Positions 35,891 through 43,837 of a DNA stretch of 64,000 nucleotides are shown here, in pieces; within the stretch, counting starts at the first letter, position 1; every line of letters begins with the position of its first letter. This DNA is from an uncultured Actinomycetes bacterium (lineage in GTDB: Bacteria > Actinomycetota > Acidimicrobiia > Acidimicrobiales > Ilumatobacteraceae), in the NCBI GenBank assembly GCA_903872155.1, contig CAIQJP010000092.1, positions 22,056-86,055 of the forward strand, written 5' to 3'. The notes under the pieces are model-generated. The model was given only the letters and a program-made list of their open reading frames with translations, was not told the origin of the DNA and did no database searches. Both the position numbers and the translations under genes were made by a program.

Positions 35891-36073
35891 TTAGGGACGG
35901 TCGCGTCGGGAGATGGTTGGTTTAGCCCACCATCGTCCACTGAAGCGCCACGCATTTTGCCGTGCCGCGACCACGTTTTCACCAACGACTGGACGTGGCC
36001 ACAAAGCTTCGATCGCAGCCGCGATAACGACTGCTTCTTCGTCTGTTGGCGTTGGTGAAACTTGTTGACTCAT
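35891..36073 (-). CDS. accE: Acyl-CoA carboxylase epsilon subunit (AccE-like)
   Basis: 60-residue protein overlapping the beta-subunit stop (ATGA, 36070-36073). Composition and pattern (DEEAVVIAAAIEALWP, then an Arg/Trp-rich end: NAWRFSGRWWAKP) match the small epsilon subunit of actinobacterial acyl-CoA carboxylases, which stabilises the beta hexamer with alpha. No other gene of this size is plausible at this spot. Alpha (biotin) subunit not in the window. Confidence 0.82.
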   Translation of the reverse strand: MSQQVSPTPTDEEAVVIAAAIEALWPRPVVGENVVAARQNAWRFSGRWWAKPTISRRDRP

Positions 36074-37629
36074 AACGGCATATTGCCATGCTTGCGGCGT
36101 GGCAACTCTTCGCGCTTGGTACGCAACATCCGGAAACCAGCAACAATCTTTTGACGAGTCTCGGCGGGGTCGATGACGTCATCGATGTAACCGCGCTCGG
36201 CTGCTGCATATGGGTTGGCGTACTTCTCGGTGTACTCGGTCACGAGTTCGGCACGACGTGCAACCGGATCGGCAGCTTGTTGCAATTCACGACGATACAC
36301 AATTTCAACTGCACCGTTTGGTCCCATCACTGCGAGTTCGGCGGTTGGCCATGCGTAAGAGAGATCGGAGCCAATCGACTTTGAGTCCATCACCACGTAC
36401 GCTCCGCCGTAGGCCTTGCGCGTAATGATTTGGATTCGCGGAACAGTTGCTTCGCAATATGCGTAGAGCAACTTGGCTCCATGACGAATAATGCCGCCGT
36501 ACTCTTGATCGACACCAGGCAAGAAGCCAGGTACGTCAACCATGGTCAGCAACGGAATGTTGAAGGCATCACACGTGCGCACAAAGCGCGCCGCTTTTTC
36601 AGCACTTTCGATGTCAAGAACACCAGCGAGGAACAACGGCTGGTTTCCAACCACGCCAACTGAATGACCATCAATACGAACAAATCCACACACAATGCTC
36701 TTGGCCCAGTGTGGGAAGTATTCAAAGAATTCACCGTCATCAACGATTGATGCAATGACTTTCTTCATGTCATAGGGCTGGTTAGGTGATGGAGGAAGAA
36801 TGTCGCGAAGATCGGGGCACAAACGGTCGGGATCATCGCCAGTGTCGATGGTCGGCGGTTCTTCCATGTTGTTCTGCGGCATAAACGACATCAAGAAACG
36901 CACGTCATCAAGACACGACTTCTCATCGGTCGAAACAAATGTGGCAACACCGCTCTTGCTCGCGTGGCTCATTGCACCACCAAGTTCTTCAAGCGTTACT
37001 TCTTCGCCGGTCACGGTCTTCACAACATCTGGTCCGGTGATGAACATGTGACTGCTCTCGCGCACCATGAAAATGAAGTCAGTCATGGCGGGCGAGTACA
37101 CAGCTCCACCAGCACATGGTCCGAGAATGACGGAGATCTGCGGAATCACACCACTTGATTGCACGTTGCGGTAGAAAATGCCACCGTAACTTGCGAGTGA
37201 CACCACACCTTCTTGGATACGTGCACCGGCACCGTCGTTGAGTCCGATAACCGGTGCACCAACACGCAGTGCCATATCCATCAACTTGTGAATCTTCTCA
37301 GCGAACACTTCGCCAAGTGCTCCACCGAACACGGTGAAGTCTTGTGAGAAGACAAAAACCTTGCGGCCTTCGATGGTTCCCCATCCAGTGATCACACCAT
37401 CTGTGTACGGGTGCTCGTCAAGACCAGCAGCGTGAGCGCGGTGGCGAGCCAACATATCGAGCTCTTGGAATGAGCCTGGATCAAGCAAGTAGTCCAGCCG
37501 TTCGCGGGCCAGCAACTTACCTTTCTCGTGTTGACGTTCTACCGAACGGGGTGACCCCGCATGGAGCGCTTGTTCTTTGCGCTGAAGAAGGTCGGCGAGC
37601 TTGTCTTGCATGGGGTTAGCACTAGTCAC
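36070..37629 (-). CDS. Acyl-CoA carboxylase beta subunit (propionyl/acetyl-CoA carboxyltransferase)
   Basis: 519 residues; transfers carboxyl from biotin to an acyl-CoA. Carboxyltransferase fold in two halves: N-terminal GARIQEGVVSLASYGGIFYRN, C-terminal KAYGGAYVVMDS and FLPGVDQEYGGIIRHGAKLLYAYCEA. Start MTSANPMQDKL. Substrate preference (acetyl or propionyl) depends on one residue at the acyl pocket, not reliably read here; neighbourhood with methylmalonyl-CoA epimerase elsewhere supports propionyl-CoA. Overlaps accE. Confidence 0.94.
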   Translation of the reverse strand: MTSANPMQDKLADLLQRKEQALHAGSPRSVERQHEKGKLLARERLDYLLDPGSFQELDMLARHRAHAAGLDEHPYTDGVITGWGTIEGRKVFVFSQDFTVFGGALGEVFAEKIHKLMDMALRVGAPVIGLNDGAGARIQEGVVSLASYGGIFYRNVQSSGVIPQISVILGPCAGGAVYSPAMTDFIFMVRESSHMFITGPDVVKTVTGEEVTLEELGGAMSHASKSGVATFVSTDEKSCLDDVRFLMSFMPQNNMEEPPTIDTGDDPDRLCPDLRDILPPSPNQPYDMKKVIASIVDDGEFFEYFPHWAKSIVCGFVRIDGHSVGVVGNQPLFLAGVLDIESAEKAARFVRTCDAFNIPLLTMVDVPGFLPGVDQEYGGIIRHGAKLLYAYCEATVPRIQIITRKAYGGAYVVMDSKSIGSDLSYAWPTAELAVMGPNGAVEIVYRRELQQAADPVARRAELVTEYTEKYANPYAAAERGYIDDVIDPAETRQKIVAGFRMLRTKREELPRRKHGNMPL

Positions 37630-37654
37630 CCCGTGAACGATACTCGCAACTGGC

Positions 37655-39538
37655 TCAAGGTACCGAGGTGACGACCGTGGCTGTGACAGGTTGAATTCCG
37701 GCTGCGGGGGTCACTGCACCAGGAACCGTGGTGCCGCCAAGCGGGACAACCACGGTTGCCGGTGAACCATCAACGACGGTGGCTAACGAGGTGGTCGTGA
37801 TATCGGTTCCAGTGGTCGCCGAATCGCTGGAATTCGCCATGACCGACACGGTGTAGGTCACCGATGGCAGTGGCCCGCCTGGCCCGTTGCCGGTCACGAT
37901 GATTGTCCACAGGCCAGGCGCACCGAACGGGACTCCTTCGCTCATAGGAAGGCGGGCTGCCCCTTCACCATCGAGTGGGACGCTCAGGGTCACGCTTGCG
38001 GTGTTATTGGTCGGCGGATTGAACTGCACTGTGAGATCGGTCAAACCTGTTGGCGGCGAATACACATCGATACGTACTGCGTTGAGACCGACCGTGGCGG
38101 GAGTGACCTTCAGTTGAACATCAAACTCGCCACCTGATCGATCTCCGACAAAGGCGTAATTAGTGCGGTCAGATCCGGGGGGAGTCACATTGGGTGGCAA
38201 GGTTGCAACTGACCATGACGTGAAGACCAAGACCAACATGCCAATGCCGATTTCAGAGAGAACTGCTTTACGTAATTGCTTGGCTGTGCGACCACTGAGT
38301 TCGCGCTTTTTGGCTAATTGATGATTGATGAACTGTCGTGCGGCTCCACCGACATACACCATGCCGGCGACGCCAATCACTTTGACGATGATCAAGCGAC
38401 CGTGACGACTCGTCAGAATTGAGCTGCCATCCATTTGGTAAAACTGCACAATTCCAGCAATAACCGTGACGCCGATGTAGATATTTGCTTGCCGTGAAAA
38501 GGTTCGAATGGCATGCATCAGATCTTCTTCGCCTGGTCCAATCAAAACCGATTGGGCCAAGAAAACCAGGCCTCCTAGCCACATACCGGCGGCCAGAACA
38601 TGCACAATTCCGGCGATGGTGCCAAGAGCCGAGAAGTCGTCCATTACGCGAGTAAGCCCGAATGTCGCCATGGCTGCTGTAGGTAAGGCGAGTGAAATGA
38701 TTTGTGATTGCGGATCAAAAATGCGGTCTGGTCGCAATGCAACGATTGCGCAGGCGGCAATGATGACAACGCGAAGCGCTGCCGAAATACCACTGGCGCT
38801 ATGGAATAGCTCGCCCCAGCCGAGGGGAATAATTGTGCTCGTGACCGAATCACCCGAGAGCAATGATGCTCGCAACATGGCCACGACGTAGTTGCTCACT
38901 AAGGCAACGATCCATGAAATTCGCAAGAACTTGTAGGTCGCATCGTCGTTGATACCTTCGGGCCACGTCCAACGAATAAAAGCAATTCCACCGAACAGTG
39001 CAGCGAGCGAGAGATAAGCGAGAATTCGGAACAGTGCGAGGGGTCCACTCACCGGTGGAGGATCAACAGCCAAGTTGCCGCCGTCGGTGACATCGCCACC
39101 TAGATCGCCGGGATCAGCCGTAGTCGGGTCGAGGACCTCGAAGGAAAAACCGCCAGTTGCCACTTTGCCGTCGGCTTGGGGCACCGAATAGGTGACATTG
39201 CAAGTGCCGATCGGCAACGCTGCGGTCACTGTGGCGATGAGTGAAATGCCGTCTGCACCGACCGTCACGGTGCCGATAGGGGCCGGCCGACCTTCACATA
39301 CTGCCTGCATAACGGCATTATTTGGAACTGCTGCACTAAAAACGGCGACGATTTGCGTGGGCGAAGTAGCAACTTTTTCGCCGTCGGCGGGACTCGAAGA
39401 AACCAACGTTGTTTCGGCCCGTACCGGCTGGGCGCCAATGAGCAGGCCAGCGCTCAGAGCGACAAATAAACCCAAGACGGCAGCTCGCAATGTACGACGA
39501 GGGCGAGTTGCAGGTGGGGTGGCAGTAGGTACAGACAT
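37655..39538 (-). CDS. CopC-CopD-type copper/membrane fusion protein lacking usual Cu(II) ligands
   Basis: 627 residues. Signal peptide (about 1-42, AxA end), CopC beta-barrel (about 45-140: TTLVSSSPADGEKV), linker, CopD membrane region with about eight helices (about 165-460), and a C-terminal extracellular YtkA/FixH-like beta domain (about 470-570), then a Thr/Val/Pro-rich tail. The canonical CopC mature N-terminal HA and the later DGH motif read AETT and DGK, so the Cu(II) histidines are missing. Start at ATG 39538 has TAGG 5-8 nt upstream; a GTG two codons earlier is possible. Divergent from dnaX. Confidence 0.82.
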   Translation of the reverse strand: MSVPTATPPATRPRRTLRAAVLGLFVALSAGLLIGAQPVRAETTLVSSSPADGEKVATSPTQIVAVFSAAVPNNAVMQAVCEGRPAPIGTVTVGADGISLIATVTAALPIGTCNVTYSVPQADGKVATGGFSFEVLDPTTADPGDLGGDVTDGGNLAVDPPPVSGPLALFRILAYLSLAALFGGIAFIRWTWPEGINDDATYKFLRISWIVALVSNYVVAMLRASLLSGDSVTSTIIPLGWGELFHSASGISAALRVVIIAACAIVALRPDRIFDPQSQIISLALPTAAMATFGLTRVMDDFSALGTIAGIVHVLAAGMWLGGLVFLAQSVLIGPGEEDLMHAIRTFSRQANIYIGVTVIAGIVQFYQMDGSSILTSRHGRLIIVKVIGVAGMVYVGGAARQFINHQLAKKRELSGRTAKQLRKAVLSEIGIGMLVLVFTSWSVATLPPNVTPPGSDRTNYAFVGDRSGGEFDVQLKVTPATVGLNAVRIDVYSPPTGLTDLTVQFNPPTNNTASVTLSVPLDGEGAARLPMSEGVPFGAPGLWTIIVTGNGPGGPLPSVTYTVSVMANSSDSATTGTDITTTSLATVVDGSPATVVVPLGGTTVPGAVTPAAGIQPVTATVVTSVP

Positions 39539-39651
39539 GATCACCTACAACGGTAGTTCTCCGACACCTACTGAATATGGGCACTCGGGTGAAAGCGAAC
39601 TTGAGAAGTCGAAGCATCGTTCGCAACACCTCACCACTACAGTCTCAAGCA

Positions 39652-41343
39652 ATGGCTGTTCAATCTCTCTACCGCCGATATCGGCCGCAACGTTTCTCCG
39701 AACTCAAGGGTCAAGAACATGTTGTGCGCGCGCTCAAGAATGCAGTTGCCAACTCACGCGAGGGCCACGCCTATTTATTCTCTGGACCACGCGGTACGGG
39801 CAAAACCACCACCGCGCGAATTCTGGCCAAAGTTCTCAACTGTGAAAATCCACTTGATGGAGAACCATGTTGCGAATGTGGTTCGTGTTTGGCAGTACAA
39901 GAGGGCAACAGTTTTGATGTCATCGAACTTGACGCGGCAAGTAACAACGGTGTTGAAGACATTCGCGAAATAATCGCAGCAGCTTCTCTTGGATCACCCG
40001 GACGACACAAGGTCTACATCCTTGATGAAGTGCACATGTTGTCCAAGGGTGCTTCGGCGGCGCTTCTGAAAACTCTTGAAGAACCACCGTCGCATGTTGT
40101 GTTTGTTTTGGCAACAACCGACCCCGAGAAAGTCGCCGAAACAATTCGTAGTCGTACGCAACACTTGCAATTCCATTTGCTGCCAGTCGACGAACTTGAA
40201 GCCCATGTACGTTGGGTTGCGTCTGATGCCGGCATTGATATCAGCGATGAATCGATTCATGCAGTGCTTCGTCAAGGCGGTGGTTCGGCGCGTGACACGT
40301 TGTCAGCACTTGAACTCGCGGCAGCAACTGGTGGCATGGTTGATGAGGTCACGCCCGTCGACGAATTTGTTGATGCACTGATTGAGTACGACGCCGGCCG
40401 ATTGTTGGCCGCCGTTGCGCACACCGTCAACTTCGGGCGTGATCCGCGCACCATTGTGAACGACTTGGTGCGACACATGCGTGATGCGTTCTTAACGCAG
40501 ATGGCCCCCGAACTTGTGCAGTTGCCCGAAGATCGTGCGACTGAAGTTGCAGCACAAGCCGGCCGACTTGGCACACCGCGTATTGTCAAAGTCATCGAGA
40601 CATTGGGTCTGGCAATTAACGACATGCGCAATGCACCCGACTCGCGAGTTGTTCTTGAGGTTGCATTAGTACGGCTCGTACATCGTGAATTGCAAATGGG
40701 AATTGAATCAATGTTGGCCCGAGTCGAAAGACTGGAAAAAGAACTGGAAAACCGGCCGCAAATCGCACCTGCACCAGTGAATCCATCAACGGGTCGTGCT
40801 GTTTTGGGTGGGCGAGTTGCGCAAGATCCAAGTGCGCCCGCCGTACGTCCAGTAGCCCCTGCACCAAGTGCAGCTGCAGCAACTCCTGCTCCGACAACGA
40901 CACCCGAGCCTGCGCCTGCTCCCGTGCCAGCATCAACAAGCGCAATGTCAATCGCGACGGTTGTTGAAAAATGGAACGACGGTGTGATCGGCGAATTGAA
41001 AGGCATGCGTCGCGCGGTTGCTCAAATGGCCAAGCCTGTTGAACGCGATGGTCAATTAGTTCTGATGGTTGATAACGAACCGTCGGCGAAACGTGTGAAT
41101 GAGTACATGCCCGATCTCTCGGCAGTCATCTTTAAGGTCGCAGGCGGCAAGTGTGCGATTGTTGTTGAAACTCGTTCTGAAGAACCGCGAGCGCCAAAAG
41201 CAAAAGTTGTTGAAGAAGTAGCCGAAGAAGAATTTGTTGACATCGAAGAAATCAAGCAGTTGCCAACCGTCTCGAATAAGGCAACCGAAACAAATTTGGC
41301 TGACGCGTTTCCTGGTTCTGAGATCCTGACTGAGGACGAATAA
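39652..41343 (+). CDS. dnaX: DNA polymerase III gamma/tau subunit
   Basis: 563 residues; clamp-loader ATPase. AAA+ domain: Walker [10 protein letters not shown] (residues 45-53), zinc finger [16 protein letters not shown], Walker B/sensor [25 protein letters not shown]-like box SRTQHLQF. Then domain III (to about 385), an Ala/Pro-rich linker (about 390-430) and a short C-terminal domain. Start at ATG 39652 ([15 protein letters not shown]) is the family start. Directly followed by recR (2-bp gap), as in many bacteria. Confidence 0.96.
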   Translation: MAVQSLYRRYRPQRFSELKGQEHVVRALKNAVANSREGHAYLFSGPRGTGKTTTARILAKVLNCENPLDGEPCCECGSCLAVQEGNSFDVIELDAASNNGVEDIREIIAAASLGSPGRHKVYILDEVHMLSKGASAALLKTLEEPPSHVVFVLATTDPEKVAETIRSRTQHLQFHLLPVDELEAHVRWVASDAGIDISDESIHAVLRQGGGSARDTLSALELAAATGGMVDEVTPVDEFVDALIEYDAGRLLAAVAHTVNFGRDPRTIVNDLVRHMRDAFLTQMAPELVQLPEDRATEVAAQAGRLGTPRIVKVIETLGLAINDMRNAPDSRVVLEVALVRLVHRELQMGIESMLARVERLEKELENRPQIAPAPVNPSTGRAVLGGRVAQDPSAPAVRPVAPAPSAAAATPAPTTTPEPAPAPVPASTSAMSIATVVEKWNDGVIGELKGMRRAVAQMAKPVERDGQLVLMVDNEPSAKRVNEYMPDLSAVIFKVAGGKCAIVVETRSEEPRAPKAKVVEEVAEEEFVDIEEIKQLPTVSNKATETNLADAFPGSEILTEDE

Positions 41344-41345
41344 GA

Positions 41346-41954
41346 GTGGCTGCTTCGTACACCATTCCTGTACAAACGTTGATTGATCAACTTGGTCGCA
41401 TGCCAGGTATCGGACCAAAGTCGGCCCAACGTATTGCCTTTCATCTGCTCAAACTTTCTGATGAAGATGTTGATCGTTTGGCATCAGCAATAACTGACGC
41501 CAAGGCACGCGTTCGATTCTGCGCGCGTTGTTTCAACTTTGCCGAAGACGAACTCTGTCCCATCTGTGCCGATCCTCGTCGTGATCCGTCGGTGTTGTGC
41601 GTTGTTGAAGAAAGTCGTGACATCATTGCTCTCGAACGCACTGGCGAATTTCGTGGTCGCTATCACGTATTGCTCGGTGTGATGAATCCCATTGATGGTG
41701 TCGGTCCCGATCAATTGAAAATTCGTGAACTCGTGATGCGTCTGTCGAATGAAGAGATCACCGAGATCATCGTGTGCACGAATCCCAATACCGAAGGCGA
41801 AGTGACGGCCTCGTACCTCAGCCGAATTTTGAAGCCCTTCAATATCCGCATCACGCGACCAGCCTCGGGTTTGCCCGTGGGTGGCGATCTTGAGTATGCC
41901 GATGAGCTCACTTTGGGCCGGGCGATCAATGGTCGCCGCGTCATCGAAGACTGA
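41346..41954 (+). CDS. recR: Recombination protein RecR
   Basis: 202 residues. Helix-hairpin-helix ([20 protein letters not shown]), C4 zinc finger ([16 protein letters not shown]) and Toprim domain ([18 protein letters not shown] to [12 protein letters not shown]) in order. Acts with RecF/RecO in loading RecA at gaps. GTG start 2 bp after dnaX. The following 162 bp hold no recognisable gene apart from a possible minus-strand promoter. Confidence 0.96.
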   Translation: MAASYTIPVQTLIDQLGRMPGIGPKSAQRIAFHLLKLSDEDVDRLASAITDAKARVRFCARCFNFAEDELCPICADPRRDPSVLCVVEESRDIIALERTGEFRGRYHVLLGVMNPIDGVGPDQLKIRELVMRLSNEEITEIIVCTNPNTEGEVTASYLSRILKPFNIRITRPASGLPVGGDLEYADELTLGRAINGRRVIED

Positions 41955-42058
41955 ACGCTTTTCCAAAACTGTCCGCAGACGCGATCAAGGCACCAGTTCT
42001 GCAAAAGGTGCGGGCGGAAAAAGACCTGTTGCAGGACCGGTGCCCTGATATGACAGTT

Positions 42059-42087
42059 ATGTTACAAATGTGACGCAATCATGTCAA
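42059..42087 (-). promoter_or_regulatory. Possible antisense promoter in the recR-arsC gap
   Basis: On the minus strand: TTGACA (42087-42082), exact 17-bp spacer, TAACAT (42064-42059). It would transcribe antisense to the end of recR. The -35 is perfect, the -10 matches at four of six positions; no gene lies downstream in that direction, so it may be chance or drive an antisense RNA. Confidence 0.25.
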
Positions 42088-42116
42088 GTATTGAGACGGG
42101 AGTTACCGTCTTTTCC

Positions 42117-42479
42117 ATGGCAAAGCCCGGAAAAGTCACGATTTACCACAATCAGCATTGAAACAGCAGCGTCAGTGCCGTGAGCATTGCTGAGGAATTA
42201 GGCGTTGACGCCGAGATTGTTTTGTACATCAAGAATCCGCCCGACGAAGCCACATTGCGCGACATCATCTCGAAGCTGGAAGATCCCGTGACCAATCTGG
42301 TCCGTCGAGACAGCATGTGGAAGAAACTCGGGCTCGAAGAAAAAGATGCGGCGACTGAAGATCAGGTCGTGAAGTTGTTGGTGAAGCACAAACAACTCTT
42401 GCAGCGACCGATTGTGGTGACGGCAAAGAAAGCCATTGTGGGCCGACCCAAAGAAAGAATCCGCGAACTACTTTCCTAA
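42117..42479 (+). CDS. Probable selenocysteine-containing ArsC-family arsenate reductase (in-frame TGA at active site)
   Basis: Reading through the TGA at 42159-42161 gives 120 residues collinear with the ArsC (glutaredoxin-coupled arsenate reductase/Spx) family. MAKPGKVTIYHNQH precedes the TGA and NSSVSAVSIAEELG follows; in E. coli plasmid ArsC the equivalent is ITIYHNPACGTSRN, so the TGA sits exactly on catalytic Cys12 (Sec15 here). The three family arginines are present: R63/R64 (LVRRD), R97 (QRPIVV), R110 (GRPKE). Without read-through, only a piece from the GTG at 42180 lacking the first strand and the catalytic residue could be made. ATG at 42117 fits the family; ATG at 42081 is an in-frame alternative. 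Shine-Dalgarno weak. A pseudogene caused by one base change is the main alternative. Confidence 0.75.
42170..42192 (+). promoter_or_regulatory. SECIS-like hairpin just downstream of the in-frame TGA
   Basis: Six base pairs (42173-42178 with 42184-42189, one G-U) close a five-base loop CGUGA with a G at its second position, 19 nt after the TGA; U42172 is unpaired against C42190, and two further pairs (42170-42171 with 42191-42192) follow below. Bacterial SECIS elements bound by SelB have a short stem with a loop G about 16-37 nt after UGA and often a bulged U. Fit was judged by eye. Confidence 0.5.
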
Positions 42480-42482
42480 CCT

Positions 42483-42539
42483 CGTGATTCTGGTGAGGAT
42501 TATTCTTCAAAATGAAGAAAAATCCTCACCAGAATCACG
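42483..42539. terminator. Long near-perfect hairpin between arsC-like and thiolase genes
   Basis: A 19-bp perfect stem (42483-42501 with 42521-42539), one A-A mismatch, then 7 more pairs (42503-42509 with 42513-42519) around an AAA loop. It begins 4 bp after the selenoprotein-like stop and ends 14 bp before the convergent thiolase stop, so it is probably a bidirectional transcription barrier, although no long T run flanks it. Unusually long for this genome segment. Confidence 0.75.
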
Positions 42540-42553
42540 GTGAAATGTGAGTA

Positions 42554-43735
42554 TCAGACGGTGCGGACGATGATGGCGTCGCCTTGACCGCCACCGCCAC
42601 ACAACGCCGCAGCACCAACGCCACCACCACGGCGACGAAGTTCGTGCAACACGGTCAACGCAACGCGGTTACCGCTCATACCAATCGGGTGACCAAGGGC
42701 AATCGCTCCACCATTGACGTTCACAATGTCGTCGCTGATTCCGAGATCGGCCATTGATGCAATACCAACGGTGGCGAATGCTTCGTTAAGTTCGAACAAG
42801 TTGATGTCGCTGACCTTCATGCCAACTTTGTTGAGTGCCTTCAAGATGGCGCGGCTTGGCTGAGTCAAGAGCGATGCATTGTCGGGACCGGCAACCATTC
42901 CGTAGCTCACGACCTGGCCGAGAGCCTTGATGCCACGATCTTTCACGAAACGCTCCGACATCATGACAACGGCCGAACCGCCGTCACTCAATTGCGAAGC
43001 GTTTGCTGCAGTAATCGTGCCGTCTTTGTCGAATGCGGGCTTGAGTCCGCCGAGACTTTCCATCGTGGTGTCGGCGCGCACGCCTTCGTCATTCGAGATC
43101 ACTAACGGGTCACCCTTGCGCTGTGGAATTGAAACAGCGATGATTTCGTCAGCCAAACGACCAGCAGCAATTGCGGCTGCGGCGCGCTGGTTGCTCTTCA
43201 TCGCGAGATCGTCTTGCTGCTGACGGCTGATGTTTCCAGCGGTGTAACGCTCGGTGCCAAGACCCATGAGGCATGAGTCGAATGAACACCACAAACCATC
43301 GGCGATGATGGCGTCTTTGAGTTCGGTGTTGCCGTAACGGAAACCACCACGTGCACCCGAAGCGATGTACGGAGCATTAGTCATCGACTCCATGCCACCA
43401 GCAATCACGATGTCGGCGTCGCCGGCCTGAATCATTTGGTCGGCAAGGTAGATCGAGTTCAAACCTGACAAGCACACTTTGTTGACATTGATGGCGGGAA
43501 CGCTCATCGGAATGCCAGCCTTGACGGCAGCCTGACGGCTCGGGACCTGACCCTGACCAGCCATCAAAACTTGGCCCATGATCACATGGTCAACTTCGTT
43601 CGGAGAAACTCCGGCACGCTCAAGAGCGGCCTTGATGGCAATGCTGCCAAGATCGGCGGCACTGAAAGAAGCGAGTGCTCCGCTCATCTTGCCAATTGGC
43701 GTACGGGCTCCAGCGACGATGTATGAACCGGCCAT
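42554..43735 (-). CDS. Acetyl-CoA acetyltransferase (thiolase)
   Basis: 393 residues from ATG 43735 (MAGSYIVAGARTPIGK). Catalytic Cys88 in NKVCLSGLNS, GHPIGMSG (His) and the final CGGGGQGDA (second Cys) are intact. Condenses or cleaves acetoacetyl-CoA; with the divergent crotonyl-CoA carboxylase/reductase it would start C4 metabolism (ethylmalonyl-CoA route or beta-oxidation). Residues upstream to 43774 are outside the family start. Confidence 0.95.
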   Translation of the reverse strand: MAGSYIVAGARTPIGKMSGALASFSAADLGSIAIKAALERAGVSPNEVDHVIMGQVLMAGQGQVPSRQAAVKAGIPMSVPAINVNKVCLSGLNSIYLADQMIQAGDADIVIAGGMESMTNAPYIASGARGGFRYGNTELKDAIIADGLWCSFDSCLMGLGTERYTAGNISRQQQDDLAMKSNQRAAAAIAAGRLADEIIAVSIPQRKGDPLVISNDEGVRADTTMESLGGLKPAFDKDGTITAANASQLSDGGSAVVMMSERFVKDRGIKALGQVVSYGMVAGPDNASLLTQPSRAILKALNKVGMKVSDINLFELNEAFATVGIASMADLGISDDIVNVNGGAIALGHPIGMSGNRVALTVLHELRRRGGGVGAAALCGGGGQGDAIIVRTV

Positions 43736-43837
43736 GATGGACTCTCTTTCGTAAGGCGTTCTTGGGTGACGCATTTGTCAGATCTCTATTGTGTCGCCAA
43801 AGTGCCCCCAGAACCTACTCCTGAGTAACATCGGCGC

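Noticed and set aside
40272..41006. 244-codon open frame antisense to dnaX
   Set aside because: Ala/Gly/Thr-rich shadow of the dnaX linker with no domain.
41955..42116. Small gene between recR and the arsC-like gene
   Set aside because: No frame with start and Shine-Dalgarno shows a plausible product; several weak inverted repeats only.
42159..42161. Genome-wide UGA recoding (to Trp or Gly)
   Set aside because: TGA closes many clear genes here (dut, cdd, deoC, sulfatase, orn, vapB) and Trp is encoded by TGG, so TGA is a normal stop.
42180..42479. A 99-residue protein starting at GTG 42180 as a stand-alone gene
   Set aside because: It would lack the first beta strand and active-site residue of ArsC; the homology continues upstream through the TGA.
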